57,026 nt of DNA from Flavobacterium salmonis (lineage in GTDB: Bacteria; Bacteroidota; Bacteroidia; Flavobacteriales; Flavobacteriaceae): the NCBI RefSeq assembly GCF_903819435.1, contig NZ_CAIJDP010000065.1, positions 1-57,026 of the forward strand. The letters run 5' to 3'. Below are positions 43,856-52,075 of the stretch, piece after piece (position 1 is the first letter of the stretch; the number at the start of each line of letters is the position of its first letter). Below the pieces are notes generated by a model. The model saw nothing but the letters and a program-made list of their open reading frames with translations, did not search any database and was not told the origin of the DNA. Position numbers and translations under genes: made by a program.

Positions 43856-45292
43856 CTATTTTACTAAAACAGTCTTAGTTCCTTTTCCTTTATCGGTAAT
43901 AATTTCAAAGTAATAAGTTCCGTTTGATAAAGAACTTACTGAAACAGCATTACTTTTTTCTGTTTTTACCAATTGACCTAAAGTGTTATAAATATTTACT
44001 TTTTCTAAGGTTAAAATTTCACTTAAGTTAATATTTACTACTTCTGATGCTGGATTAGGATATATACTAAAGTTATCCATAACAAATTTATCTGTACTTA
44101 ACATACCTGTTAAACTAAACACCCTAACCTGACCTGTATAGGGACCTTTTAGTGCATTAGCTACAGCTCCTATTACTAAAACTTTGCCATTTGAAGAAAG
44201 AGCAACACTTCCTCCACTATTATCATCTACAGCTGTTCCATCAATATCAGCTCCAAACTTTTTCCAGACGCCTGCTACATTTTGATAGGTTCTAACATGT
44301 CCGGTATTTTTTCCGGCTTTTCCATAATTATAAATGGCACCAACAGCTAAAATTTTTCCATCAGAAGAAAGAGAAACATCTTGACCACTATAATCCCTAT
44401 ATTCTTCTCCATTGATATCACTTCCTATTTGTTTCCAGGTACCTGCATTATTAAAATAAACCCTAACGTGACCTGAATCTGATCCATTACCATCATTTCT
44501 GGGAGCTCCAATTGCTAGAATAGTTCCATCTGAAGATAGTGCTAAATTATTACCACTCAAATCACCGGCACCTTCTCCATTAATATCATTTCCTATTTGT
44601 ATCCAACTGCCTGAAATATTCTGAAATACTCTTACCTGTCCTGAATCTTCCCCATTACCATCACTTTCAGGAGCACCAACTGCTAAAATAGAACCATCAG
44701 CCGATATTTTAAGCTTTTTTCCAAATCGATCTGAGGCTAATTTACCGTTAATTGCATTTCCTATTTGTGTCCAGCTGCCTGAAATATTTTGAAAAACAGT
44801 TACTTGTCCTGATTTTACTGCGCTTCCATTTTTATTATAAGCGCCAATACCTAAAATTGAACCATCGGAAGAAATTGAAACACTAGTTCCAAAAAAATCT
44901 CCCGCTGTTAAACCATACAAATTTCCTATTGTCGTCCAGGTACCACTTACATTTTTATATACATCAACACTTCCTGCATTATTTCCATTATTTGAATTTT
45001 CCGGGTTACCAACTGCTATAATAGTGCCATCACTAGAAAGTGAAATACTAGTACCTGATAACCAGCTGCTTTTAAGATCTGCACCAAGCTGTATCCAACT
45101 ACCATCTACATTTTTATATACTCTTACTGTATTAAAACCTATACCACCGCTTGCTATAATGGTTCCATCTGCTGAAATAGCAACGCTGCTACCAAATTGA
45201 TTATTTTCTGCATCTCCGTATATGTCGTTACCAATTTGAGCTTGGCTAAAACTGAATAAAGGAAATAAAATTAAGAGTAAAGTTTTTTTCAT
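43856..45292 (-). CDS. secreted seven-bladed beta-propeller protein with type A T9SS domain
   Basis: The start is the ATG at 45292 (MKKTLLLILFPLFSFSQ, 478 residues); an upstream ATG at 45346 adds an unlikely N-terminal stretch. Seven repeats of about 60 residues each contain [FS]Gxx[VL]x[IL]S[AS][DN]G, then a strand ending [GA]xG and a V[RY]VYKN/FQN strand with Trp, the layout of a seven-bladed FG-GAP/Kelch-like propeller. The C terminus (FSIYPNPASEVVNINL to the final TKTVLVK) is a type A T9SS sorting domain, so the protein is exported and probably lipid- or sugar-anchored after cleavage. Ligand unknown. Confidence 0.85.
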   Translation of the reverse strand: MKKTLLLILFPLFSFSQAQIGNDIYGDAENNQFGSSVAISADGTIIASGGIGFNTVRVYKNVDGSWIQLGADLKSSWLSGTSISLSSDGTIIAVGNPENSNNGNNAGSVDVYKNVSGTWTTIGNLYGLTAGDFFGTSVSISSDGSILGIGAYNKNGSAVKSGQVTVFQNISGSWTQIGNAINGKLASDRFGKKLKISADGSILAVGAPESDGNGEDSGQVRVFQNISGSWIQIGNDINGEGAGDLSGNNLALSSDGTILAIGAPRNDGNGSDSGHVRVYFNNAGTWKQIGSDINGEEYRDYSGQDVSLSSDGKILAVGAIYNYGKAGKNTGHVRTYQNVAGVWKKFGADIDGTAVDDNSGGSVALSSNGKVLVIGAVANALKGPYTGQVRVFSLTGMLSTDKFVMDNFSIYPNPASEVVNINLSEILTLEKVNIYNTLGQLVKTEKSNAVSVSSLSNGTYYFEIITDKGKGTKTVLVK

Positions 45293-46248
45293 AAAAGATA
45301 TTGATTTAAAAAATTTAGCTGTAAATATAAAAATTATAATAAGCAATCACGGAAAAGCAAACATTGATCAGTTTAAAAAAAATTCACCAATTTTTAAATA
45401 ATATCAAAATTGTCTGAATCAAACTAAATTTCAATTCAAAATTTTTTTTTCTCTTTTAAATTTCAAAGTTGTCAACATATATTAAATACAACAAAAAGAA
45501 AATTTTAAATTTAATTAATTTTTGATGGTTATTATAGTGTGTTAATATGTGCAATAATTTTATTTTTAAAAGTATTGAAATGAAGTTACTCTTAGTTATA
45601 TAGAGTTATCAACATACTTATATTTTGTTAAATGATTAATTTATAAGACTTTTTGTATTTTAATTAACAACGGTTCACAACCAAATTTTAATTCATTTTG
45701 TAAATAAGTTGATATGTGGATTATTGTTGAAAATGGCAATTTTGATATTGATAACTTTTCTAAAAATTCATGAAACTTTTCTTGCATTTTAAATTTCAGT
45801 TTTGGATTACGTATTTTTTTTAAACATCCAAAAAAAACTTCTAATTTTCTATCTGAACTTATTAACATTTTCTGTTAATTTAAAGTTAACTGAATATCAA
45901 CGAATTACAAACTCATATTAACATCACAAAATTTTAACAAATATTTTATTTATTTCTTACTGATTATGAAATACTTACACCAAAGTTAAAATTGTTAATA
46001 ACCGATAATGTTTTGATATAAAGTGATTTATATTTATAGTATATTTTAACTTAAAATGAGTATTTGTAATATGATGCAAAGTTATAAGAGAAAGTCTATT
46101 TTAATCACTGATGAAAAATACAATCTGAAATTTCTGGATGTAATAATAGTTGAAATTTATGTAATCGCAGCTAACTTTTCTTTTTCAAATAGAATTACTT
46201 CTGGATTCTTTGGTTAAATTTGCAGGACACAACTTAATAGTATTTAAA
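45293..46248. other. long AT-rich intergenic region between divergent genes
   Basis: It spans about 950 nt with no convincing gene. A 75-codon minus-strand frame (45641-45868) has no recognisable motif. Several sequences are one mismatch from the DnaA box TTATCCACA, such as TTATCAACA at 45606 and the reverse complement of TAATCCACA at 45715-45723, but the region is so AT-rich that chance matches are expected. A -7 box for rpiB (TAAATTTG, 46215-46222) is at its right end. Confidence 0.45.
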
Positions 46249-46680
46249 ATGAAAATTTCGATAGGAAACGATCACGCAGGACCGGAGTATAAAAAAGCAA
46301 TTGTAGCTATGCTTAAAGCAAAAGGATATGAAGTAACCAATTACGGAACAGATTCTGAGGATTCTGTAGATTATCCTGATTTTGGTCATCCGGTTGCGAC
46401 TGATGTATCTGAAGGAAAAGCTGATTTTGGAATCGTTATCTGCGGAAGCGGAAACGGAATAGCCATGACAGTGAACAAACATCCAAAAGTAAGAGCCGGT
46501 TTATGCTGGAGTAAAGAAATTGCCGTTTTAGTCCGTTTGCATAATGATGCTAACATTATCAGCATTCCGGCGCGTTTTACATCAATTCCACAAGCAGTAG
46601 AAATGGTTGAAACTTTTTTGAATACTGAATTTGAAGGAGGAAGACATCAAAATAGGGTAAATAAAATTGCCTGTTCATAA
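46249..46680 (+). CDS. rpiB: ribose 5-phosphate isomerase B
   Basis: RpiB interconverts ribose 5-phosphate and ribulose 5-phosphate. The start is the ATG at 46249 (MKISIGNDHAGPEYKK, 143 residues), which gives the standard length and N terminus; the longer frame to 46210 is not family-like. The motifs are SIGNDHAG (phosphate end), DYPDFGHPVA, ICGSGNGIAMTVNK with catalytic C65, and RAGLCWS. LacA/LacB belong to the same superfamily, but a lone gene with this pattern is normally RpiB. It ends at a terminator. Confidence 0.95.
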   Translation: MKISIGNDHAGPEYKKAIVAMLKAKGYEVTNYGTDSEDSVDYPDFGHPVATDVSEGKADFGIVICGSGNGIAMTVNKHPKVRAGLCWSKEIAVLVRLHNDANIISIPARFTSIPQAVEMVETFLNTEFEGGRHQNRVNKIACS

Positions 46681-46718
46681 AAAGTCAAAAAAATTCGGTG
46701 CTTCGCACCTATTGAAAG

Positions 46719-46756
46719 AAACACCGGGCGGATTTTTAAATTTGTCCGGCGTTTTT
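46719..46756 (+). terminator. terminator of rpiB
   Basis: AACACCGGGCGGAT and ATTTGTCCGGCGTT pair (with G-U and one A-C mismatch) and are followed by T residues. A smaller perfect hairpin GGTGC/GCACC lies at 46697-46709. Confidence 0.75.
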
Positions 46757-46818
46757 ATTTAAAACATTGTATATCAGTAATTATAAAGTTCTTTTTTAGA
46801 TATTAACATTGTTAATAT

Positions 46819-47088
46819 CTACTTTTTGTAATTTAAGAAGACAATTATAAGAGTAATCTGTATACCCAAAATTCCGCAAAACTTCACGATAAAGGATGAT
46901 TTACTCGTTTTATGTCTGAACAATAACATTGCTAATAATAAACCAATAGAACCTCCAAAAAAAGCCAGTGAAAAAAGTGTATTTTCAGGAATTCTGCGTT
47001 TATTTTTCTGTGCTTGATATTTGTCATATCCTGCTATAATAAAGACAGTAAAATTTATAATTAAAAAATACAGTAATAAAACTTTCAT
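46819..47088 (-). CDS. DUF1294 membrane protein
   Basis: The 89-residue product has about three membrane segments. It contains the family phrase FTVFIIAGYDKYQAQKNKRRIPENTLFSLAFFGGSIG, then the HKTSK motif. This matches DUF1294, small inner-membrane proteins of unknown function often found fused to cold-shock domains elsewhere. It is monocistronic, divergent from tex. Confidence 0.88.
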   Translation of the reverse strand: MKVLLLYFLIINFTVFIIAGYDKYQAQKNKRRIPENTLFSLAFFGGSIGLLLAMLLFRHKTSKSSFIVKFCGILGIQITLIIVFLNYKK

Positions 47089-47204
47089 AGGCTTAAAATT
47101 AAAAACAAAGATATTATTTTAGCCAAGTGAATGATAAATCATCCAAAAAGTTTAATTGGCAGATTCTATCATTTTGTAATTAAGAAATATATTTCATTAA
47201 AAGT

Positions 47205-49328
47205 ATGACTAATATTCAATTCATTGCGAAATCTGTTCAGACAGCAGCAATTAACATTCAAAAAACCGTTCAATTATTAGAAGAAGATTGCACGATTCCG
47301 TTTATTTCCCGTTACCGAAAAGATACAACCGGAAATCTGGATGAAGTTGTAATTGAACAGATTGCAAAGCTTCAAAAAGAATACGAAACACTTATAAAAC
47401 GTAAAGAAGCGGTTTTAAAATCTATCGAAGAACAAAAGGCCCTTACGCCGGAATTAAAGAAAAAGATTGAAGATAGTTTTGATTTGCAGGAGATAGAAGA
47501 TTTTTACCTTCCGTACAAAAAGAAGAAAAAAACAAAAGCCGATGTGGCCCGCGAATTCGGTTTGGAACCTTTGGCAAAAATCATTATCTCAGAAAGTAAT
47601 GTCGATGTTGATTTTATTTCAACGCAATATATTAATGAAAATGTAATTAATGAAGAAGCTGCGATGCAAGGCGCGAGAGATATTGTAGCCGAATGGATCA
47701 ATGAAAATATTTATGTACGTAAGCAGCTGCGAAGATTGTTTCAGCGAAAAGCAACCATTGCTACTAAAGTCGTTAAAAAGAAAGCAGAGGAAGAGGGCGC
47801 ACAAAAATTCAGTCAGTATTTTGATTGGGAAGAGCCTTTGACAAAAGCTCCTTCACACCGTTTATTAGCTATGCTTCGTGCAGAAAATGAAGGTTTTGTA
47901 AAGATGAAAATTGATGTTGATCTGGATGAAGCCTACGATATTATTGATGAAATCATCATTAAAAAACAAAATAGTACTACGGCTCATTTACAACTGGCAA
48001 TTGAAGATAGTTACAAACGTTTATTGAATCCGGCTATTGGAAATGAAACTTTGCAGGAAGCAAAAGCAAAGGCAGATGCAAATTCTATTCAGGTTTTTGC
48101 TAACAATTTAGGTCAGTTGTTATTGGCTCCGCCGTTGGGAGAAAAAAGAATTTTGGCGATTGACCCAGGATTCAGAAGCGGTTGTAAAGTAGTTTGTCTG
48201 GACGAGAAAGGAGATTTATTGTATAACGAAACCATTTATCCGCACGCGCCTCAAAATGAGGAAGCAATGGCGATCAAAAAAATCCGTTCTATGGTAAATG
48301 CCTATCAGATTGATGCAATTTCTATTGGAAATGGAACGGCTTCGAGAGAAACAGAGTTCTTTATCAAAAAAATCGCGTTTGACAAACCACTGCAGGTTTT
48401 TATAGTTTCAGAAGCTGGGGCTTCGGTTTACTCAGCATCAAAAATTGCGAGAGAAGAATTTCCTAATTATGATGTTACGGTTCGTGGTTCTGTTTCTATC
48501 GGAAGACGACTTTCAGATCCTTTGGCAGAGTTGGTAAAAATCGACCCAAAAGCAATTGGAGTAGGGCAGTACCAGCATGATGTGGACCAGACGAAATTAA
48601 AAGAAGAGCTTGATAATACAGTAATAAGATGTGTGAATTCAGTTGGAATCAATATCAACACTGCCAGTAAACATTTGCTAAGTTATGTGAGTGGAATAGG
48701 AGAGAAGCTTGCTGAAAACATTGTACAATACCGTTCTGAAAACGGGCCTTTTGAAGACAGAAAACAGCTAAAAAAAGTGCCTCGTTTAGGAGATAAGGCG
48801 TATCAGCAAGGTGCAGCATTTATCAGAATTTCGAATGCAAAAAATCCATTGGACAATTCGGCAGTGCATCCTGAAGCGTATCCTGTTGTAGAGAAAATGG
48901 CAAAAGATTTGAAACTTTCGGTAAACGATTTAATTGCCAACAAAGATAAAACAGCGCTTATTAAGGCCGAAAACTACATTACACCAGAAATTGGTTTACT
49001 AACTTTAAAAGACATCATAAAAGAGCTTGAAAAGCCCGGATTAGATCCAAGAAAGTCAGCTAAGGTTTTTGAATTTGATGCAAACGTAAAATCAATTAAA
49101 GATTTAAAAACCGGAATGATCTTGCCGGGAATTGTGAACAACATTACCAATTTTGGCTGTTTTGTAGATATCGGAATAAAAGAAAGCGGACTGGTCCATA
49201 TTTCGCAATTGAAAGCCGGTTTTGTGAGTGATGTAAATGAGGTTGTAAAATTACATCAGCATGTTGATGTGAAAGTTACTGAGGTTGATGAGGATAGAAA
49301 GAGGATTCAGTTGACGATGATACTATAA
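47205..49328 (+). CDS. tex: Tex-family RNA-binding transcription accessory protein
   Basis: The 707-residue product has the Tex layout: an N-terminal helical domain (YRKDTTGNLDEVVIEQI), a YqgF/RuvC-like domain (about 310-450; RILAIDPGFRSGCKV, DAISIGNGTASRETE), two helix-hairpin-helix motifs (SGIGEKLAENIVQYR), and a C-terminal S1 domain (635-707). Tex binds nucleic acid and affects transcription in some bacteria. The sequence is full length. Its last about 195 nt are present again at 51787-51981, suggesting that its 3' end has been replaced or duplicated. Confidence 0.95.
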   Translation: MTNIQFIAKSVQTAAINIQKTVQLLEEDCTIPFISRYRKDTTGNLDEVVIEQIAKLQKEYETLIKRKEAVLKSIEEQKALTPELKKKIEDSFDLQEIEDFYLPYKKKKKTKADVAREFGLEPLAKIIISESNVDVDFISTQYINENVINEEAAMQGARDIVAEWINENIYVRKQLRRLFQRKATIATKVVKKKAEEEGAQKFSQYFDWEEPLTKAPSHRLLAMLRAENEGFVKMKIDVDLDEAYDIIDEIIIKKQNSTTAHLQLAIEDSYKRLLNPAIGNETLQEAKAKADANSIQVFANNLGQLLLAPPLGEKRILAIDPGFRSGCKVVCLDEKGDLLYNETIYPHAPQNEEAMAIKKIRSMVNAYQIDAISIGNGTASRETEFFIKKIAFDKPLQVFIVSEAGASVYSASKIAREEFPNYDVTVRGSVSIGRRLSDPLAELVKIDPKAIGVGQYQHDVDQTKLKEELDNTVIRCVNSVGININTASKHLLSYVSGIGEKLAENIVQYRSENGPFEDRKQLKKVPRLGDKAYQQGAAFIRISNAKNPLDNSAVHPEAYPVVEKMAKDLKLSVNDLIANKDKTALIKAENYITPEIGLLTLKDIIKELEKPGLDPRKSAKVFEFDANVKSIKDLKTGMILPGIVNNITNFGCFVDIGIKESGLVHISQLKAGFVSDVNEVVKLHQHVDVKVTEVDEDRKRIQLTMIL

Positions 49329-49334
49329 AAGACT

Positions 49335-49365
49335 AAAGCCCCGATTTTTTTAGGGGCTTTTTATT
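49335..49365. terminator. terminator between tex and the hydrolase gene
   Basis: AAAGCCCC pairs with GGGGCTTT around a 10-nt loop and is followed by T residues. It ends tex on the plus strand and abuts the stop of the minus-strand hydrolase gene. Confidence 0.85.
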
Positions 49366-50718
49366 CTATTTGTCTAAAATCCAAGTACTCATTTTATCAA
49401 GTACTTTAGGAGAGATAGTTTGTTCTATTTCGGCATATTCAGCGAGTGCACCAGTTTTACATTCTTGAAACAGGTGATTCATTCCTTCGAATTCATAAGT
49501 TTCAAAATTTTTATTTTTGGCTTTTTTTAATAATTTTTCAATTGCGGCTAAGTTATCTTTTGCGGGAACTTGAAAATCTAAACTTCCGTTGATTGCTAGC
49601 ACAGGTATTTTTATTTGTGAAACATAATTATCAGGATTAAAACTAATAAAGTATCTAAACCAAGTATTTTTTAACTGTTTCATATTCTCTTCGTTTATTT
49701 CTTCCCCATCTTTGGTTAGAAAATTTTTTAAATCTTTTTCGTAATCATTTCCAGCGTAATTTTTTATAAAGGCAAATGTTTTTTGGTTTGATTGTAGTTC
49801 TTTTTGCAAATTTTCTTCATTCATACCTGTTAATTTCGATGATAAATAAATTTGTTTAGCTAACAATTCATCGATAGGTATTCCAGGACCAGCCATTAAA
49901 ATCATAAAAGATACCTTTTTATTCAATGATGCTACTATTGGAGCAATCATTCCGCCTTCGCTATGTCCTATTAATCCAATGTTTTGATACCCTTTTTTTA
50001 TCAAGAAGTCTACAGCAGCACTAATATCGGTAGCATAATTATAGGTCGTTTCACTTTTGCTAGCTTGTGAGGAGCCACCTACCCCGCGGTCATCCATTCT
50101 AAGAGTTGCAATTCCCTTTTTGGCAAAATCATCAGCAATAACAGCAAAAGGTTTGTGCCCAAAAAGCTCTTCATCACGATTTTGCCTACCAGAACCTGTT
50201 ATCATGACTAAAATGGGTCTTTTTTTATCAAAATTTTTCGGTTCAGAGATTGTTCCTGCCAACGTATTTTTATCAGTTGGGTTTACAAAACTTATCTCTT
50301 CGGTAACATAATTAAAAGGTGCTTTAGGAGTTTGAGGCCTATTTATTTTCTTTACAGTTTCACCATCCTTTAGTTTTGTAAAAATCAAAGGCATCTCCAT
50401 ACCACCTTGTTTAAAAACACCATCAATTGTTTCATTACTATATTTTCCTGAATAGCTAAGACCTAGAGAAGCAGCATCAAATAAGAGTTGATTTTCAATA
50501 AAGCTTATCGTAGAAATTGGAATATTAGTAGCGCCTTGTTTTGGACTTTCTAGACTTGAAATGAGTTTATTACCATCTTTTTTGATATGAATAATCAATG
50601 GAAGTTTCATTCCTTGAACGTCTAATTCGCCTTGCCAAGAGCCTGTTATTTCTTGCGCGAAAATAAATTGAATGCTTAATAGCATTAGGGTTAAAATTTT
50701 TGTTTTCATGGTTTTCAA
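49366..50718 (-). CDS. exported alpha/beta hydrolase (dienelactone-hydrolase-like)
   Basis: The 450-residue product has a signal peptide ending at IFAQ. An N-terminal lipocalin-like beta domain (about 25-118, GSWQGELDVQG) precedes an alpha/beta hydrolase domain (about 140-450). The catalytic triad is S253 in GHSEGG, D381 in NGSLDFQVP and H415 in GMNHLFQ. The DDRGVGGSS motif is the family's oxyanion-side phrase. It should cleave an ester, thioester or peptide-like bond outside the cytoplasm; the substrate is unknown. It is the last gene of the three-gene module. Confidence 0.88.
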   Translation of the reverse strand: MKTMKTKILTLMLLSIQFIFAQEITGSWQGELDVQGMKLPLIIHIKKDGNKLISSLESPKQGATNIPISTISFIENQLLFDAASLGLSYSGKYSNETIDGVFKQGGMEMPLIFTKLKDGETVKKINRPQTPKAPFNYVTEEISFVNPTDKNTLAGTISEPKNFDKKRPILVMITGSGRQNRDEELFGHKPFAVIADDFAKKGIATLRMDDRGVGGSSQASKSETTYNYATDISAAVDFLIKKGYQNIGLIGHSEGGMIAPIVASLNKKVSFMILMAGPGIPIDELLAKQIYLSSKLTGMNEENLQKELQSNQKTFAFIKNYAGNDYEKDLKNFLTKDGEEINEENMKQLKNTWFRYFISFNPDNYVSQIKIPVLAINGSLDFQVPAKDNLAAIEKLLKKAKNKNFETYEFEGMNHLFQECKTGALAEYAEIEQTISPKVLDKMSTWILDK

Positions 50719-50814
50719 TTTTTTATTTTAGACAATAGATTGTTAGCCTTTTACAAATTATTTAAATTTGAAAGGGATGTTAATAAGAATAGAATTTTGA
50801 TTTTAAAGGTTATA

Positions 50815-51402
50815 TCAAAGATTCAAATTTTGAATATAAACCTGATGAAAAAGTATAAAAACGAATAATAATACTGCAAATAAGGCAATGTGCTGCCATT
50901 TTTTAAAGTTAGTAGCAGTTTTAAAACCGTTATAAATCAAAACAAAACCGTAAATAATAATGGCAAGTAGTATCAACATGCAAAATACGAATGGTACTAA
51001 CTCTAGGGGATTTATTTTTAAAGTATTTACTGCTTCGGCATTTGTTTTTAGATTTTTAGCCAAACTATTCATGCTAATAATTTTTATACATAGTAAGACA
51101 AGAAAGTTAGGTGCTTGCGAAATTAAAACGGTATTTGCAATATCAATAAATCGTGTTTTTTTATTAATTATTAGTGCCAATAAAAAAAGAAAAATGATGG
51201 CAGAAACGTTGCTAATAGTAACCAACAAAAAGGCAGAGGTTAGGCTTAGGTTTTCATTTTCAGTAAAATGAAAGAGGCTATCCATTTGGATTTTTGTAAA
51301 AAAGCAAGTAAAGAAGTTGATAATGAAATACAAAACACCAGTAATAAACAATTGTTTTTCTGAAAATTTTGAAAACGGATTTAATAGAAATTTCCAATTC
51401 AT
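50815..51402 (-). CDS. Yip1-like membrane protein
   Basis: The 195-residue product has five predicted membrane segments (about 20-40, 55-80, 90-112, 140-162 and 170-190), in the manner of Yip1-domain proteins, with a short cytoplasmic N terminus (NPFSKFSEKQ). The function is unknown. It lies 2 nt downstream of the DUF2089 gene, so it is co-transcribed with it, and it precedes the hydrolase gene by about 95 nt. Confidence 0.7.
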   Translation of the reverse strand: MNWKFLLNPFSKFSEKQLFITGVLYFIINFFTCFFTKIQMDSLFHFTENENLSLTSAFLLVTISNVSAIIFLFLLALIINKKTRFIDIANTVLISQAPNFLVLLCIKIISMNSLAKNLKTNAEAVNTLKINPLELVPFVFCMLILLAIIIYGFVLIYNGFKTATNFKKWQHIALFAVLLFVFILFHQVYIQNLNL

Positions 51403-51404
51403 GG

Positions 51405-51671
51405 TTATGATTTTAATTTTTTAATTTTTTCAATGAGGTCATCCATTTTATTCCGCATAGTAGGATAAGAGTTTCCTGCTTGTTTAGCCATTTCTTTGAT
51501 ACTTCCACTTGAAAGAAAAAATTCCAGAATAAAATCTTGATCCTCTCTGCTTAATTTTAAATACAGTGGCAAATCATAAGTACCACTTACTTCGGTTTGA
51601 CACTGATCGCATTTCATCATGCTTACTCGTAAAGCATTTTCGCAACTTGGGCAATTAACAGGTAGTTTCAT
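51405..51671 (-). CDS. DUF2089 zinc-ribbon regulator
   Basis: The 88-residue product has a zinc ribbon (C7, C10, C21, C24) and a predicted helix-turn-helix (about 45-82; DFILEFFLSSGSIKEMAKQAGNSYPTMRNKM). This is the DUF2089 family, which looks like a small DNA-binding regulator. It heads the module with the Yip1-like and hydrolase genes. Two identical palindromes overlap its own promoter, so autoregulation is likely. Confidence 0.85.
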   Translation of the reverse strand: MKLPVNCPSCENALRVSMMKCDQCQTEVSGTYDLPLYLKLSREDQDFILEFFLSSGSIKEMAKQAGNSYPTMRNKMDDLIEKIKKLKS

Positions 51672-51707
51672 TTTAACAAAGTTAAATATATTTTTAACAA
51701 AGTTAAA
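51672..51707. promoter_or_regulatory. two identical operator palindromes 21 bp apart
   Basis: TTTAACAAAGTTAAA occurs at 51672-51686 and 51693-51707, an offset of 21 bp (two helical turns). Each contains TAACTTTG on the minus strand, a perfect TAnnTTTG -7 box. The first palindrome begins 1 nt from the ATG. A bound repressor would cover both promoter boxes. Confidence 0.75.
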
Positions 51708-51786
51708 AATATTTTTGATATTATATCATTTTTTTTTAAAAATGAAGTATAATTAAAAAAACAGATAAAGATTTAAACCATGAAAT

Positions 51787-51981
51787 GTGAAGAACATTAC
51801 CAATTTTGGCTGTTTTGTAGATATCGGAATAAAAGAAAGCGGACTGGTTCATATTTCGCAATTGAAAGTAGGTTTTGTTAGTGATGTAAATGAGGTGGTT
51901 AAACTTCACCAGCATGTTGATGTTAAAGTTACTGAGGTTGATGAGGATAGAAAGAGGATTCAGCTGACGATGATATTATAG
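51787..51981 (+). pseudogene. second copy of the tex 3' end
   Basis: It encodes 64 residues almost identical to the S1 domain end of Tex ([17 protein letters not shown] to the last residues QLTMIL) but has no start signals. The nucleotide match to 49136-49328 is about 94 percent by eye. Nearly all differences are at third codon positions, and only one residue differs. The frame was therefore under coding selection before it was cut off. Confidence 0.9.
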
Positions 51982-52020
51982 AAATTCCAATTTTAAAATT
52001 CTTAAAATTTTCACATAAAA

Positions 52021-52055
52021 AAAACTCCCAAATTACAATGTAGTTTGGGAGTTTT
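52021..52055. terminator. bidirectional terminator, copy 1 of an exact 35-nt duplicate
   Basis: AAAACTCCCAAA and TTTGGGAGTTTT are the arms, with a short inner TACA/TGTA helix. It is identical to 55420-55454. It lies between the tex remnant and the delta-60 propeller gene. Confidence 0.85.
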
Positions 52056-52075
52056 GTTTTTATAAAATGTGGAAA

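Noticed and set aside
45641..45868. 75-codon minus-strand ORF
   Set aside because: Plausible start and length, but no motif, no promoter and strongly AT-rich surroundings; not enough to call it a gene.
49366..51671. Module next to tex as a classical insertion sequence
   Set aside because: No transposase and no terminal inverted repeats; only the duplicated tex end flanks it.
51787..51981. The tex 3' copy as an independent S1-domain gene
   Set aside because: It lacks a start signal and the upstream two thirds of an S1 protein, and its codons match tex exactly in reading frame.
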